DNA of 8,518 nt from JABIFK01 sp047619225 (GCA_047619225.1 JBLHJX010000236.1:1-8518), one strand, 5' to 3'. Counted from the first letter of the stretch, positions 1 through 7,318 are shown. Notes: generated by a model not told the origin, from the letters alone. Made by a program: numbers and translations.

Positions 1-1254
1 GCGGCACACATCGGGGTGATCGCTCGCCACATCATTTAACTCACGCGGGTCGGCATCCAAATCAAACAACATCTCCTTGGGATACAACCGATACCCATCG
101 TGATAGGTGCGAATATACATCCAATGGTCAAACCGCACGGCCCGCTGGCACACATGCGCACACTGGCTCAAAATCAATTCGCTACGTCCACTGTCTGTAC
201 CTGCTGTCACAGTCTGTGCAAAACTTTTGCCATCCCACAAATCTTGCCGTTCACCACCCAACAAATCCGCCAACGTCGGAGCCATATCAACATTATAGTG
301 CAAACCCTCATCCACAACACCCGACTGTCCATCTGGCCATTTGATAATCAATGGTATATGACACGTGGCCTGATCGGCAGTACCATGCTCGCCATAAATG
401 CCCAACTCACCCATATTCTCACCATGATCAGCACTGATCACAATCGCAGTATCGTCCAACACACCTTTCTCTTCCAAAATCTTCATAATCACAGCAATCT
501 GATCATCCACATATCGAATGGCCGTATCATACCCATCAATCATCCGGCGCAAATCCTTCATATTATCCAACCGCCCCGGGTGGCGGGGGTACCGAGGGTT
601 GACACGGTCGTTCCACATCATAATATCTTGCGCCGTGTGTGGCCCCACAAGTTTTTTGTGTGCTTCCAATAAATCTTCGGTCAACCACTCGGGCAACGGG
701 TCATCCGCAAAGGGTTCACCATAACTTTCGGGCGCCCGGTAGGGCGTGTGAATATCCCAATAATTAATATGCAAATACCAATTGTCATCCGACGCATTAT
801 CCGCCAACCACTTCTCCACCACCGGTGTCACTTCTTCTGCCGACTCAGCACCATTTTTGCCCGTATTAAAAATCTCATTAAAACCCGCATAAAAATGCCA
901 CGCCGCATGCCGTTGTCCAAATGGGCTAATCATCGACGTCTTAAACCCTTGCCGCTGCAAAGAACCCGCCAAACCCTGGCGTGCAAGCTGATCTGCAAAC
1001 CCACGCTCAGACCCATTGTTCCGCCGTTCAGAAGCCGTTCCGCCATGCCCAACCACACCCGAGTGAATACCAAACTGCCCCGAATAAAACGCCGTACGAG
1101 AAGGCAAACAAGGCGCATCGGTCGTATACACCTGATTAAACCGAACCCCTTCAGATGCAATCTTATCAATAGTCGGCGATGTATTACGATGATACCCATA
1201 ACACCCCAAATGTGTGGGGTTCAAAGCATCCAAATCAAGATACAAAATCCGCAT
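1..1254 (-). CDS. type I sulfatase (arylsulfatase family), C-terminus cut by window edge
   Basis: Reading the minus strand from ATG at 1254 gives 418 open codons to base 1, so the end is missing. The family hydrolyses sulfate esters using a formylglycine made from a Cys or Ser in C/S-x-P-x-R. Here that motif is C49-L-P-S-R53, the Cys type, which needs a formylglycine-generating enzyme. Near the N-terminus, LYLDLDALNPTHLGCYGY holds the usual metal-binding Asp residues (D7, D9). ADHGEN (D276, H277) is the second metal/active-site motif, and HIPLIIKWP is also typical. LFDLDADPRELNDVA near the end is the common C-terminal sulfatase signature, so probably only some tens of residues are lost. There is no signal peptide: the chain starts directly with the first beta strand, which suggests a cytoplasmic enzyme. 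A GAAGGG ribosome site lies about 9 bases upstream of the start. It lies 78 bases downstream of purU in the same direction and may be co-transcribed. Family is certain; the substrate cannot be told. Confidence 0.95.
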   Translation of the reverse strand, partial: MRILYLDLDALNPTHLGCYGYHRNTSPTIDKIASEGVRFNQVYTTDAPCLPSRTAFYSGQFGIHSGVVGHGGTASERRNNGSERGFADQLARQGLAGSLQRQGFKTSMISPFGQRHAAWHFYAGFNEIFNTGKNGAESAEEVTPVVEKWLADNASDDNWYLHINYWDIHTPYRAPESYGEPFADDPLPEWLTEDLLEAHKKLVGPHTAQDIMMWNDRVNPRYPRHPGRLDNMKDLRRMIDGYDTAIRYVDDQIAVIMKILEEKGVLDDTAIVISADHGENMGELGIYGEHGTADQATCHIPLIIKWPDGQSGVVDEGLHYNVDMAPTLADLLGGERQDLWDGKSFAQTVTAGTDSGRSELILSQCAHVCQRAVRFDHWMYIRTYHDGYRLYPKEMLFDLDADPRELNDVASDHPDVCR

Positions 1255-1332
1255 AGACCAATCCCTTCGCCCGAGTTCATTATCTTCTTTGTTTTGTCCT
1301 TCGTATATAGCGCATAAAGACCCAATACGCAA

Positions 1333-2187
1333 TCAAGAAAATACCACCGTCCGATTACCATACACCAACACACGCCTGTTCAAATGGTACCAAATCGCCC
1401 GCGCAAGCACCACCTTCTCCAAGTCTTGTCCCTTACGCACCATATCATCGACCGTATCTCGATGATTCACCCGTGCCACATCTTGCTCAATAATAGGCCC
1501 TGCATCCAAATCTGCCGTCACATAATGGCTCGTTGCCCCAATAATTTTCACACCCCGTTCTTGCGCCGCATGATAAGGCCGCGCCCCCGGAAATGCAGGC
1601 AAAAACGAGTGGTGAATATTAATCACCCGCTCAGGATAGTGTGCCAAAAAATCGGCAGACAAAATTTGCATATACCGCGCAAGCACCACCAACTCAACCT
1701 GGTGATCTTTCAACAATTCAAGTTGTCTCCGTTCCTGTTCCACCTTATTCTTTTTGGTAATGGGAAGATAATAATATGACAGCCCAAAACGCGTTACCAC
1801 CTCTTCCATATCTTTGTGATTGCTAATCACCACAGGAATCTCAACTTGCCACTGTCCCGATTGCCAGCGCGCCAACACATCGTGCAAACAATGCGACAGC
1901 TTAGACACAAAAAGTGCCACGCGAGGTACATCATCAGAAAAGTGCAAATGCCAATGCATCCCAAATCGCTCGGCAATATCCACCTGAAACAGCTCCGCAA
2001 TGTTCGAGCGATCGACACCAAAACCTTTCAAATCCCACTCGACACGCATAAAAAAAGTGCGTGTTTGTATATCCACATGCTGATCCAAATGCAAAATATT
2101 ACCCGAATGTCGATAAAGAAAATCCGTCACCGCAGCCACCAACCCCTTTTGATCGGGGCAATGCATCAACAAAATAGCCGAAACCAT
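1333..2187 (-). CDS. purU: formyltetrahydrofolate deformylase (10-formyl-THF hydrolase)
   Basis: Converts 10-formyltetrahydrofolate plus water to formate and tetrahydrofolate in the cytoplasm. This balances the one-carbon pool and can feed formate to PurT for purine synthesis. The 284-residue product matches the usual length of about 280. The N-terminus is an ACT-type regulatory domain (about residues 3-80, containing MHCPDQKGLVAAVTDFLY). The rest is a formyltransferase-like catalytic domain. It contains NIHHSFLPAFPGARPYHAA (N190, H192) and ATSHYVTADLDAGPIIEQD, whose D228 matches the catalytic Asp (residue 225) of the E. coli enzyme; together these give the Asn-His-Asp triad. The start at 2187 was chosen because AAAAGG lies 6 bases upstream. 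An in-frame ATG at 2193 abuts that site, and one at 2301 would add 38 residues with no family counterpart. It is transcribed divergently from the secreted-protein gene, and the sulfatase follows downstream. All key residues are present, so it should be active. Confidence 0.95.
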   Translation of the reverse strand: MVSAILLMHCPDQKGLVAAVTDFLYRHSGNILHLDQHVDIQTRTFFMRVEWDLKGFGVDRSNIAELFQVDIAERFGMHWHLHFSDDVPRVALFVSKLSHCLHDVLARWQSGQWQVEIPVVISNHKDMEEVVTRFGLSYYYLPITKKNKVEQERRQLELLKDHQVELVVLARYMQILSADFLAHYPERVINIHHSFLPAFPGARPYHAAQERGVKIIGATSHYVTADLDAGPIIEQDVARVNHRDTVDDMVRKGQDLEKVVLARAIWYHLNRRVLVYGNRTVVFS

Positions 2188-2444
2188 AACCATCCTTTTC
2201 ACGGAAAATTGAGAACCAGAAGCAAAAAATATATAAAATTTGATACACCTGTCTTCAGAAAACTGAGGAAGCGCACCTCCACAAACAACGACAAAACACA
2301 CAAACCATTTATTTAAAACAACTTACACAAATATCCGTATATTGGCACAACAATTGCAATTCCTCTTACCGTAACAAGTGCAGACCAACACACAAACAGG
2401 CGACAATCGTCGTTACACGGGATGGGATTGAAAGGAAACTGGGT
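2188..2444. other. divergent intergenic region between purU and the secreted-protein gene
   Basis: This 257-base spacer must hold the promoters for both flanking genes. It is AT-rich, especially 2221-2242 (a run ending TATATAAAATTTGATA) and 2306-2345. I could not find a convincing -35/-10 pair for the plus-strand gene. TTGGCA at 2344-2349 is a good -35 match but has no acceptable -10 at 16-18 bases. On the minus strand a weak TTCTGA, 17 bases, TTTATA arrangement reads toward purU across about 2226-2254. The AAAGGA ribosome site of the plus-strand gene is at 2431-2436, 8 bases before its ATG. No gene, RNA or repeat is evident here. Confidence 0.5.
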
Positions 2445-5345
2445 ATGTTTAAATATTTTTTTACACTCTGGATCATTTTGCTAACACCAGTCGCAGCGGT
2501 GCTGGCACAAACAACGGAGTCAAACACCGAGCAAGTTGAACCCATCATCATCGATTCTCACATGCCACCCATACCTATCTTCGACTTAGCCGACCTCTTC
2601 CCCACACGCCCCGGAATCATTTGGGAATACGCGGGCAGCCCCATTAAGTCGACCCGTAGAATCGGCCTAAGTGGCATTGAACGCATCGATCCCCCTTTCA
2701 CGTATCTTTGGGAAGGATTTCAAGGCAACATGCGCGTGCGTAAAACCAGCGACGGCAAAATCATGGCCATCACCGACACGGGTGAATACCAATTCTTAGA
2801 CCTCAATGCCGAAGAAGGCGCATCCTGGACCATCACGAGCGATGCCGACAACTTACTCAGCGGTTCTGTGGTTACAGTCATCAGTCGCACGGCACGTCTT
2901 GAAGTGCCCTATGGCCAATTTGGCAACGTGCTTCATTTAGCTGTCAAACCCAATCCGCAACTGGCCGATGCAGGCGTCACAGAAATGTGGTTTGCCCCCG
3001 GCTTTGGTTTGCTTAAATGGTCCGAGATCACATTTGCTGGCCCGCAAACCTATGACCTCATCACTTTTGTCGACTCTGTGCAATCGGGTACATCAGAACC
3101 CGGTGATTCCACTGTGGTCATCGAACCCATTCCACTGCCATTTCCAGAACCAGAGCCCGACCGGCCTATCGAAGACTATGAAAACCGTACATCTGTCGAA
3201 CAAAATGGCGTGCGATATGAACTCGGTACCTTAAAAGCATCCTACATACAAGGTGACCTCATCCAAATTCAATATCGCGTCACGGCACAAGAAACCGAAA
3301 CCACATTCAACTTTGACTCTGGCCAACAATACGACTTCTATCTGCAAAATGAACAAGGTGAAACCGCTTGGACATGGTCTGCCAACAGATCGTTTATTTT
3401 TGGGCAAACAACGCTCACATTAAAATCCGGTGAATCCCAAAGCTTTTTGGCACGACTCGGTTTAGAACACGAATTTCTATCAGCGGGCAATTATACCCTA
3501 CAAGCTTTTATGCCCACATCCAAAGAAAGCACCATCTTAAGCGAACAAACCGCCATTTCATTACCCGTGCAAATTGTCGCAGATCCATCCCTTGCTATAC
3601 TCACAGGAACAATCACCGATGAAACAGGCGCACCTGTGGCAACGCTGGTATCCCTGTCAGAAAACATCCAATCCGATACCCCCTTCGGTGGCGTAGCATC
3701 CGCCACATGGACCACGCGCAGTGGCACCTTTGAAATACGTGCCAAAGCAGGGAACCACACCCTCACAGTACGCGCTGAAGGATTTGCGCTTCACGCACAA
3801 AACATCACGCTGAATGCAGGTGAAAACCACATGGACATTGTGCTCAAACGGCAAGAAACCGATGGGTATACCAACGCTCACGAAATGGTCAACAACCACT
3901 TTGTTGCCGAGTTAGCCACCGACCGCCAGTCTTATCGTGCTGGAGATAAAATCTCTGTGCGCTATCGCCTCACCAACATCAGCGGGCAAGATCTCACCCT
4001 ATCATTTCCAAGTGGCCAACAATATGATCTCACTTTAGACGGGCAACGGGGTCGTGTTTGGACATGGTCACAAGACAAATCCTTCATTCAAGCTTTCAGT
4101 ACGCAAACGCTCAAAACCGAAGAAACCTTTGAAATCGAAACCAATTTTATGCTTGAAGATGCCTGGGTACAAAACAATCCCAGTTTTTTGCTCACCGGTT
4201 TTTTAGCAGTCAGCACCGATCAAGGCGGCCAAGTGGGCCGTGAAGAAACCGAAGCCTTGGTCAAATTTGCCATCGACGGTTGGGTACTGCCCACACCGGG
4301 CCTCCCCAGCCCACTATCGGCCAGTGTACAAACCGACCGTGAGTTTTACAAATCAGGTGAGACCGTAACAGTGTCTTACAAACTCACCAACACATCAGAT
4401 TCAACCATCGTGCTCAATTTCAACTCGGGCCAACGCTACGACATCGTGCTCAACGCACCCGACGGACCCGTATGGGGCTGGTCTTGGGCACGTTTGTTCA
4501 CGGCTGAAATGGGCGACCTCACTTTGGCCCCGCGTGATACATTTGCCTTTGAAGAGCAAATAGACCTCAATACAATACCCGAAGCCAAAGACGGTGTCTA
4601 CGTCATTCGAGCCTACATGACATCTATCGGAGAATTAGATCAAGACGACACCGAAGCCAAAATGCGCTTCTGGTTGGGCGAAACACCACAACCCGTGCCA
4701 CCCATTTCCTTGCCCGTTGAGCCCATTTCCACCCGACTCATCGTCAATATGGATGCCACCTTTGATACAGAAACAGCCCAAATCACCTATCGCATCATCA
4801 ACACCACCACCGAAGCCATCCCCTTATTGTTCCGATCTGGCCAACAATTTGAATTCATCCTCAAAGGCCCCACGGGCGAACTCTGGCGCTGGTCTCAAGA
4901 TCGTGAATTTGATGATGCACTTCATGCCCAAATGTTGTCACCCGGCGATTCCTTAGTCGTGCATGAAAATGTACCCCTAACTGCATTGACCGCCATGCCC
5001 GATGGAAACTATACCCTGCAAGGCTACCTCACCGTCACCGCCGATGAACCCGAAGCCGCGCACCAGGGCGAAACTGTAACAGCCATCAAATTTTCAATTG
5101 AAGAAGGCGTCCTGCTGCGCACCCTCACGCTACACGGCAGTTCAGAAGATGCGACAGGTACCACCGGCAACAAAGGTGACTTCGACAACAACGGCGCCAT
5201 TAACTTTGCCGACTTTTTAAACTTCGCCGCTGCATTTGGCAAAACTTCAGCGTCATCAAACTTTAATCCCGTATTTGACCTCGACAGCGATGGCACAATT
5301 GGTTTTAGCGACTTTCTCACCTTTGCTGCTGGTTTTAGCCAATAG
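2445..5345 (+). CDS. secreted multidomain protein: four BsuPI-type repeats, carboxypeptidase-regulatory-like domain, dockerin-like C-terminus
   Basis: The 966-residue product is exported: a hydrophobic stretch after MFKYFFTLW ends in a signal-peptidase site, AVLA before QTTES (cut near residue 21). Domains in order follow. Residues 45-210 resemble a beta-rich domain of secreted bacterial proteins (PTRPGIIWEY, VPYGQFGNVLHL, MWFAPGFGLLKW). Residues 211-245 form an acidic Pro-rich linker. BsuPI-like beta-sandwich repeats (PF12690 family) lie at about 256-375, 486-609, 624-743 and 762-884; each has an SGQQYD-like motif followed by a WxWS-type motif. Residues 384-468 look like a carboxypeptidase regulatory-like fold (TGTITDETGAPVATLVSL). 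Residues 911-964 hold two Ca-binding dockerin-like loops. The namesake of the repeat family, a Bacillus intracellular proteinase inhibitor, is one domain; in secreted arrays the role is more likely structural or adhesive. No catalytic motif is visible. The start is supported by AAAGGA 8 bases upstream and by the signal peptide. Exact function is unknown. Confidence 0.93.
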   Translation: MFKYFFTLWIILLTPVAAVLAQTTESNTEQVEPIIIDSHMPPIPIFDLADLFPTRPGIIWEYAGSPIKSTRRIGLSGIERIDPPFTYLWEGFQGNMRVRKTSDGKIMAITDTGEYQFLDLNAEEGASWTITSDADNLLSGSVVTVISRTARLEVPYGQFGNVLHLAVKPNPQLADAGVTEMWFAPGFGLLKWSEITFAGPQTYDLITFVDSVQSGTSEPGDSTVVIEPIPLPFPEPEPDRPIEDYENRTSVEQNGVRYELGTLKASYIQGDLIQIQYRVTAQETETTFNFDSGQQYDFYLQNEQGETAWTWSANRSFIFGQTTLTLKSGESQSFLARLGLEHEFLSAGNYTLQAFMPTSKESTILSEQTAISLPVQIVADPSLAILTGTITDETGAPVATLVSLSENIQSDTPFGGVASATWTTRSGTFEIRAKAGNHTLTVRAEGFALHAQNITLNAGENHMDIVLKRQETDGYTNAHEMVNNHFVAELATDRQSYRAGDKISVRYRLTNISGQDLTLSFPSGQQYDLTLDGQRGRVWTWSQDKSFIQAFSTQTLKTEETFEIETNFMLEDAWVQNNPSFLLTGFLAVSTDQGGQVGREETEALVKFAIDGWVLPTPGLPSPLSASVQTDREFYKSGETVTVSYKLTNTSDSTIVLNFNSGQRYDIVLNAPDGPVWGWSWARLFTAEMGDLTLAPRDTFAFEEQIDLNTIPEAKDGVYVIRAYMTSIGELDQDDTEAKMRFWLGETPQPVPPISLPVEPISTRLIVNMDATFDTETAQITYRIINTTTEAIPLLFRSGQQFEFILKGPTGELWRWSQDREFDDALHAQMLSPGDSLVVHENVPLTALTAMPDGNYTLQGYLTVTADEPEAAHQGETVTAIKFSIEEGVLLRTLTLHGSSEDATGTTGNKGDFDNNGAINFADFLNFAAAFGKTSASSNFNPVFDLDSDGTIGFSDFLTFAAGFSQ
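3210..5096 (+). repeat. four diverged in-frame BsuPI-type domain repeats (protein level)
   Basis: The copies span about 3210-3569, 3900-4271, 4314-4673 and 4728-5096 within the secreted-protein gene. Each reads: a strand such as DRQSYRAGDKISVRYRLTN, then hydrophobic-SGQQYD (DSGQQYDF, PSGQQYDL, NSGQRYDI, RSGQQFEF), then WTWS/WGWS/WRWS, then a late strand ending in a YTLQAFM-like segment. DNA identity between copies is patchy. The best shared patch is around GGCCAACAATA-like sequence at 3321, 4013, 4429 and 4839. This indicates old duplications rather than recent expansion. Confidence 0.85.
5175..5336 (+). other. C-terminal dockerin-like double EF-hand module of the secreted protein
   Basis: Two calcium-loop repeats close the protein. 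Loop 1 is GDFDNNGAINFADF (D912, D914, N916, D923). Loop 2 is FDLDSDGTIGFSDF (D945, D947, D949, D956). Each is followed by a short hydrophobic helix, LNFAAAFG or LTFAAGFS. The 12-position Ca ligand spacing is kept in both. Canonical type I dockerins dock onto cohesins. In non-cellulosomal bacteria such ends recur on many secreted proteins and may act as a shared anchoring or sorting tag, which is inference here. No cohesin is in the window. Confidence 0.8.
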
Positions 5346-5410
5346 GTACCACCTTTAATTTCCCAGCGCAGGGCCCGCATACGCCCAATCCCTCCTAGGC
5401 GATGCAAAAC

Positions 5411-5442
5411 GCGCACGGTCTTTTGACCGAGCGCATTTTTTT
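5411..5442 (+). terminator. Rho-independent terminator after the secreted-protein gene
   Basis: GCGCACGGTC, a TTTT loop, then GACCGAGCGC forms a 10-pair stem with one A-A mismatch. An A and seven T residues follow. It lies 65 bases after the stop at 5345, so it should end that transcript before the next promoter at 5483. Confidence 0.9.
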
Positions 5443-5444
5443 AT

Positions 5445-5468
5445 ACTTTTTACTTTTTACTTTTTACT
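5445..5468 (+). repeat. heptanucleotide tandem repeat ACTTTTT, about 3.4 copies
   Basis: ACTTTTT occurs at 5445-5451, 5452-5458 and 5459-5465, followed by a partial ACT. It sits between the terminator T-tract and the -35 box of the next gene, in the AT-rich zone where an UP element could act. Confidence 0.85.
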
Positions 5469-5482
5469 CCCTCTCTGCCTTC

Positions 5483-5511
5483 TTGACTGCGCAGAAACCG
5501 CGTCGTATACT
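5483..5511 (+). promoter_or_regulatory. sigma70-type promoter for the DUF3604 gene
   Basis: TTGACT (5483-5488) and TATACT (5506-5511) are separated by exactly 17 bases; each box matches the consensus at 5 of 6 positions. Transcription would start near 5518, giving a leader of about 40 bases before the ATG at 5558. It lies just after a terminator, which supports independent transcription. Confidence 0.8.
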
Positions 5512-5557
5512 TAACCACATAACGATACATGTTCCAAACTCATAACTTAGGTTTCTT

Positions 5558-7207
5558 ATGAACAACGCAACTTTCGCCGATGGTTCCGTCACCGTATCCC
5601 CCGATACCGCTGCCTGCATCAACCAACCGGGCCGTTGGGCACTCACTTTTACCGCCGGTGAAAACGGCCTTGGTTTGGGTGATGTCATTCATATCGAAAT
5701 ACCCCAAGGATTCACACCACCACAAATAGACAACCCCAATGCACCAGGTTTTGTTACCATTTCCGAAAAAAAAACCGAAGCCCAGTTTGCCCTATCTGTT
5801 GGGCGGGTACCCGGCGAAACAACAGAAGATTTTAACAGTGATACAGGGCTTTACCTCATCATAGAACACGCGCCCATTCGCAATGGTGAATCGTTCCAAC
5901 TCCTTTATGGCGCAGGTGAGTCCCAAGCTTTTGCACCTACTTTTTCTGGCATCGTTTCTTTCACAGTCCAAATTCGAACACAAGCAGAAACAAATTATCT
6001 TCCAATACGTCAAAATCCAGTCTTAACCATCACGGCCAACAAACTCACCCAATTAGAAGTTATCGCACCTTCAGGTGGCCACCCAGGCACACCACTGGCC
6101 TTACGGGTCATAGGGCGCGATGATATCAACAACCGGTGTATCGGATGGCGCGGATGGTTCCGCGTTGAAACCGATGCAGAAGGTGTGTTGATTCCCGCAT
6201 CACAACGCAACGAAGACACCACAGGTGAAGGCGTCACACTCGATGTGGGTTTATCAGATCGTTCACATGGGGTTGTTAGACTCAAAGTAAGCGAATCAGA
6301 CAGCAATGCCACGGGGGTTAGCAACCCCATTATCGTTGGCCAGCCAGCACCTTTTTGGGGCGACCTACATGCCTGTTTGCCTGCCGAAACAACCGTGCAA
6401 ACAGAACTTGATTTCACACTCAATGTGGGCGCAGCGCTCACCCACCAAAAAGCCTCTTTCCATTTCCAAACAGAAGAAGTTCGAGAAGGAGTGGGGCAAC
6501 CCAGCTCGGGATTTTTGCGTTTTTCATTGCCCGATGCCAACAGCGATGAAATGTTGCCCTCTCACCTGTTAGAAATTTATTCTTCTTGGGGCAATCGCGA
6601 AAATTGGGGCGCACACCGCCCAGACATTCGTTTAGATCGCCACCCAGACCGCACAGCACAAGCCGTTTTGGCACAAGGCATCATTGCCGGTTTTTCCGCC
6701 GGCAGCAACAGCCGCTACGGCATTGGGCGAGATGCACGCCGCGCCGAAGCGAACCGAGGATACCCCGCAGGTCTTACGGCCGTATTTTCCGATTCATTAG
6801 ACCAAAACGATCTCTTTGCCGCCTTAAGAGAACGCCGCTGTTATGCCACCACCGGTGCCCGCATATTACTCGACGTAGCCATGAACGGTCACCCAATGGG
6901 TCGATTGGTTGAAGTCAGTGCCGACGATGAAACAACCCTGCGTGAAAGACGCATTTCTGCACGCGTCTTTGGCACCGCGCCCATAGATCGCATTGAAGTC
7001 ATTCGCAACAACACAGAAATATGTACCTATCGCGGCGATGGGTTAGACATCCACTTTGATTGGGTTGACCAACAAGACCTTACCCGCATTGCCCTACCAC
7101 GTAATCTGCGAGGCGGCGGGCTCACATGTTATTATTATCTGCGCATTACCCAAGAAGATGGTGAAATCGCTTGGTCAAGCCCTGTTTGGTTCATGCTCAG
7201 AAGATAA
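5558..7207 (+). CDS. DUF3604 (PHP-like) family protein with degenerate metal site, likely pseudoenzyme
   Basis: The 549-residue product has the layout of DUF3604 (PF12228) proteins, relatives of PHP-fold metallo-phosphoesterases of unknown substrate. Residues about 8-160 are the N-terminal Ig-like domain typical of the family (GRWALTFTAGENGLGLGD). Residues 163-262 form a second beta domain. The catalytic region starts at FWGDLHACLP (266-275) and resumes at LEIYSSWGNRENW (338-350) and YPAGLTAVF (402-410). It ends with ALRERRCYATTGARILLDV (422-440). Residues 465-549 are the usual C-terminal beta domain (YYYLRITQEDGEIAWSSPVW). Family members as I recall them carry another metal ligand soon after GDLH, a segment with PGYEWSG and a later His, and a GSDDH-like motif. 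Here GDLH is followed by A-C, only about 65 residues bridge to EIYSSWG, and GSDDH reads GSNSR (382-386). No signal peptide is seen. The start has only a weak TAGG site, 8 bases upstream. Family is confident; inactivity is inference. Confidence 0.88.
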   Translation: MNNATFADGSVTVSPDTAACINQPGRWALTFTAGENGLGLGDVIHIEIPQGFTPPQIDNPNAPGFVTISEKKTEAQFALSVGRVPGETTEDFNSDTGLYLIIEHAPIRNGESFQLLYGAGESQAFAPTFSGIVSFTVQIRTQAETNYLPIRQNPVLTITANKLTQLEVIAPSGGHPGTPLALRVIGRDDINNRCIGWRGWFRVETDAEGVLIPASQRNEDTTGEGVTLDVGLSDRSHGVVRLKVSESDSNATGVSNPIIVGQPAPFWGDLHACLPAETTVQTELDFTLNVGAALTHQKASFHFQTEEVREGVGQPSSGFLRFSLPDANSDEMLPSHLLEIYSSWGNRENWGAHRPDIRLDRHPDRTAQAVLAQGIIAGFSAGSNSRYGIGRDARRAEANRGYPAGLTAVFSDSLDQNDLFAALRERRCYATTGARILLDVAMNGHPMGRLVEVSADDETTLRERRISARVFGTAPIDRIEVIRNNTEICTYRGDGLDIHFDWVDQQDLTRIALPRNLRGGGLTCYYYLRITQEDGEIAWSSPVWFMLRR

Positions 7208-7215
7208 AATAGAGG

Positions 7216-7244
7216 CTTGACACCTGTTTTTTAACATGTTATCT
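7216..7244 (+). promoter_or_regulatory. extended -10 sigma70-type promoter for the Gln/Thr/Arg-rich protein gene
   Basis: A perfect TTGACA (7216-7221), 17 bases, then TATCTT (7239-7244; 4 of 6), preceded by TGT (7236-7238), which supplies the TGn extended -10 element. Initiation is expected near 7251. It begins only 8 bases after the stop of the DUF3604 gene, with no terminator between, so some read-through is also possible. Confidence 0.75.
7231..7240. promoter_or_regulatory. perfect 10-base palindrome overlapping the -10 region (candidate operator)
   Basis: TAACATGTTA is its own reverse complement and covers the end of the spacer, the TGn element and the first two bases of the -10 box. A dimeric repressor bound there would block the polymerase. 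Short palindromes also arise by chance in AT-rich DNA, so this is only a candidate. Confidence 0.4.
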
Positions 7245-7280
7245 TTTAGAGTAAGAACAGTAGAAACGTTACCAAAGTCA

Positions 7281-7316
7281 GTTTCACCACGCGGGTTTGG
7301 GCACCCTGTGTGAAAC
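7281..7316 (+). promoter_or_regulatory. leader hairpin 1 upstream of the Gln/Thr/Arg-rich protein gene
   Basis: GTTTCAC (7281-7287) pairs with GTGAAAC (7310-7316), and GGGT (7293-7296) with ACCC (7303-7306). Between them is a small internal loop, CACGC opposite TGT, and the end loop is TTGGGC. It lies within the predicted 5' leader and has no T-tract after it, so it is not an ordinary terminator. It matches no riboswitch class that I recognise. Confidence 0.6.
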
Positions 7317-7318
7317 AT

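Noticed and set aside
541..600. GC-rich inverted repeat (CCGCC...GGCGG) inside the sulfatase
   Set aside because: It encodes conserved-looking Pro/Arg-rich sequence in the middle of a gene and has no T-tract or regulatory position; likely chance.
1203..1220. Hairpin ACCCCA/TGGGGT near the sulfatase start
   Set aside because: It lies within the codons for the conserved NPTHLGCYG motif; coding constraint explains it.
100..1317. Long plus-strand open frames (100-672 and 748-1317) opposite the sulfatase
   Set aside because: Antisense shadows of a clear sulfatase. They arise because the A/C-rich strand has few stops, and their products are His/Ile/Pro-rich with no recognisable domain.
2188..2301. 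Upstream in-frame starts that would lengthen PurU by 2 or 38 residues
   Set aside because: The 38-residue extension is unlike the family and lies in the AT-rich divergent spacer. The ATG at 2193 abuts the AAAAGG site with no spacing, whereas the ATG at 2187 has 6 bases and gives the usual length.
5402..5545. Short plus-strand open frame of about 47 codons starting at 5402
   Set aside because: It runs through the terminator stem, the T-tract and the downstream promoter, and has no good ribosome site.
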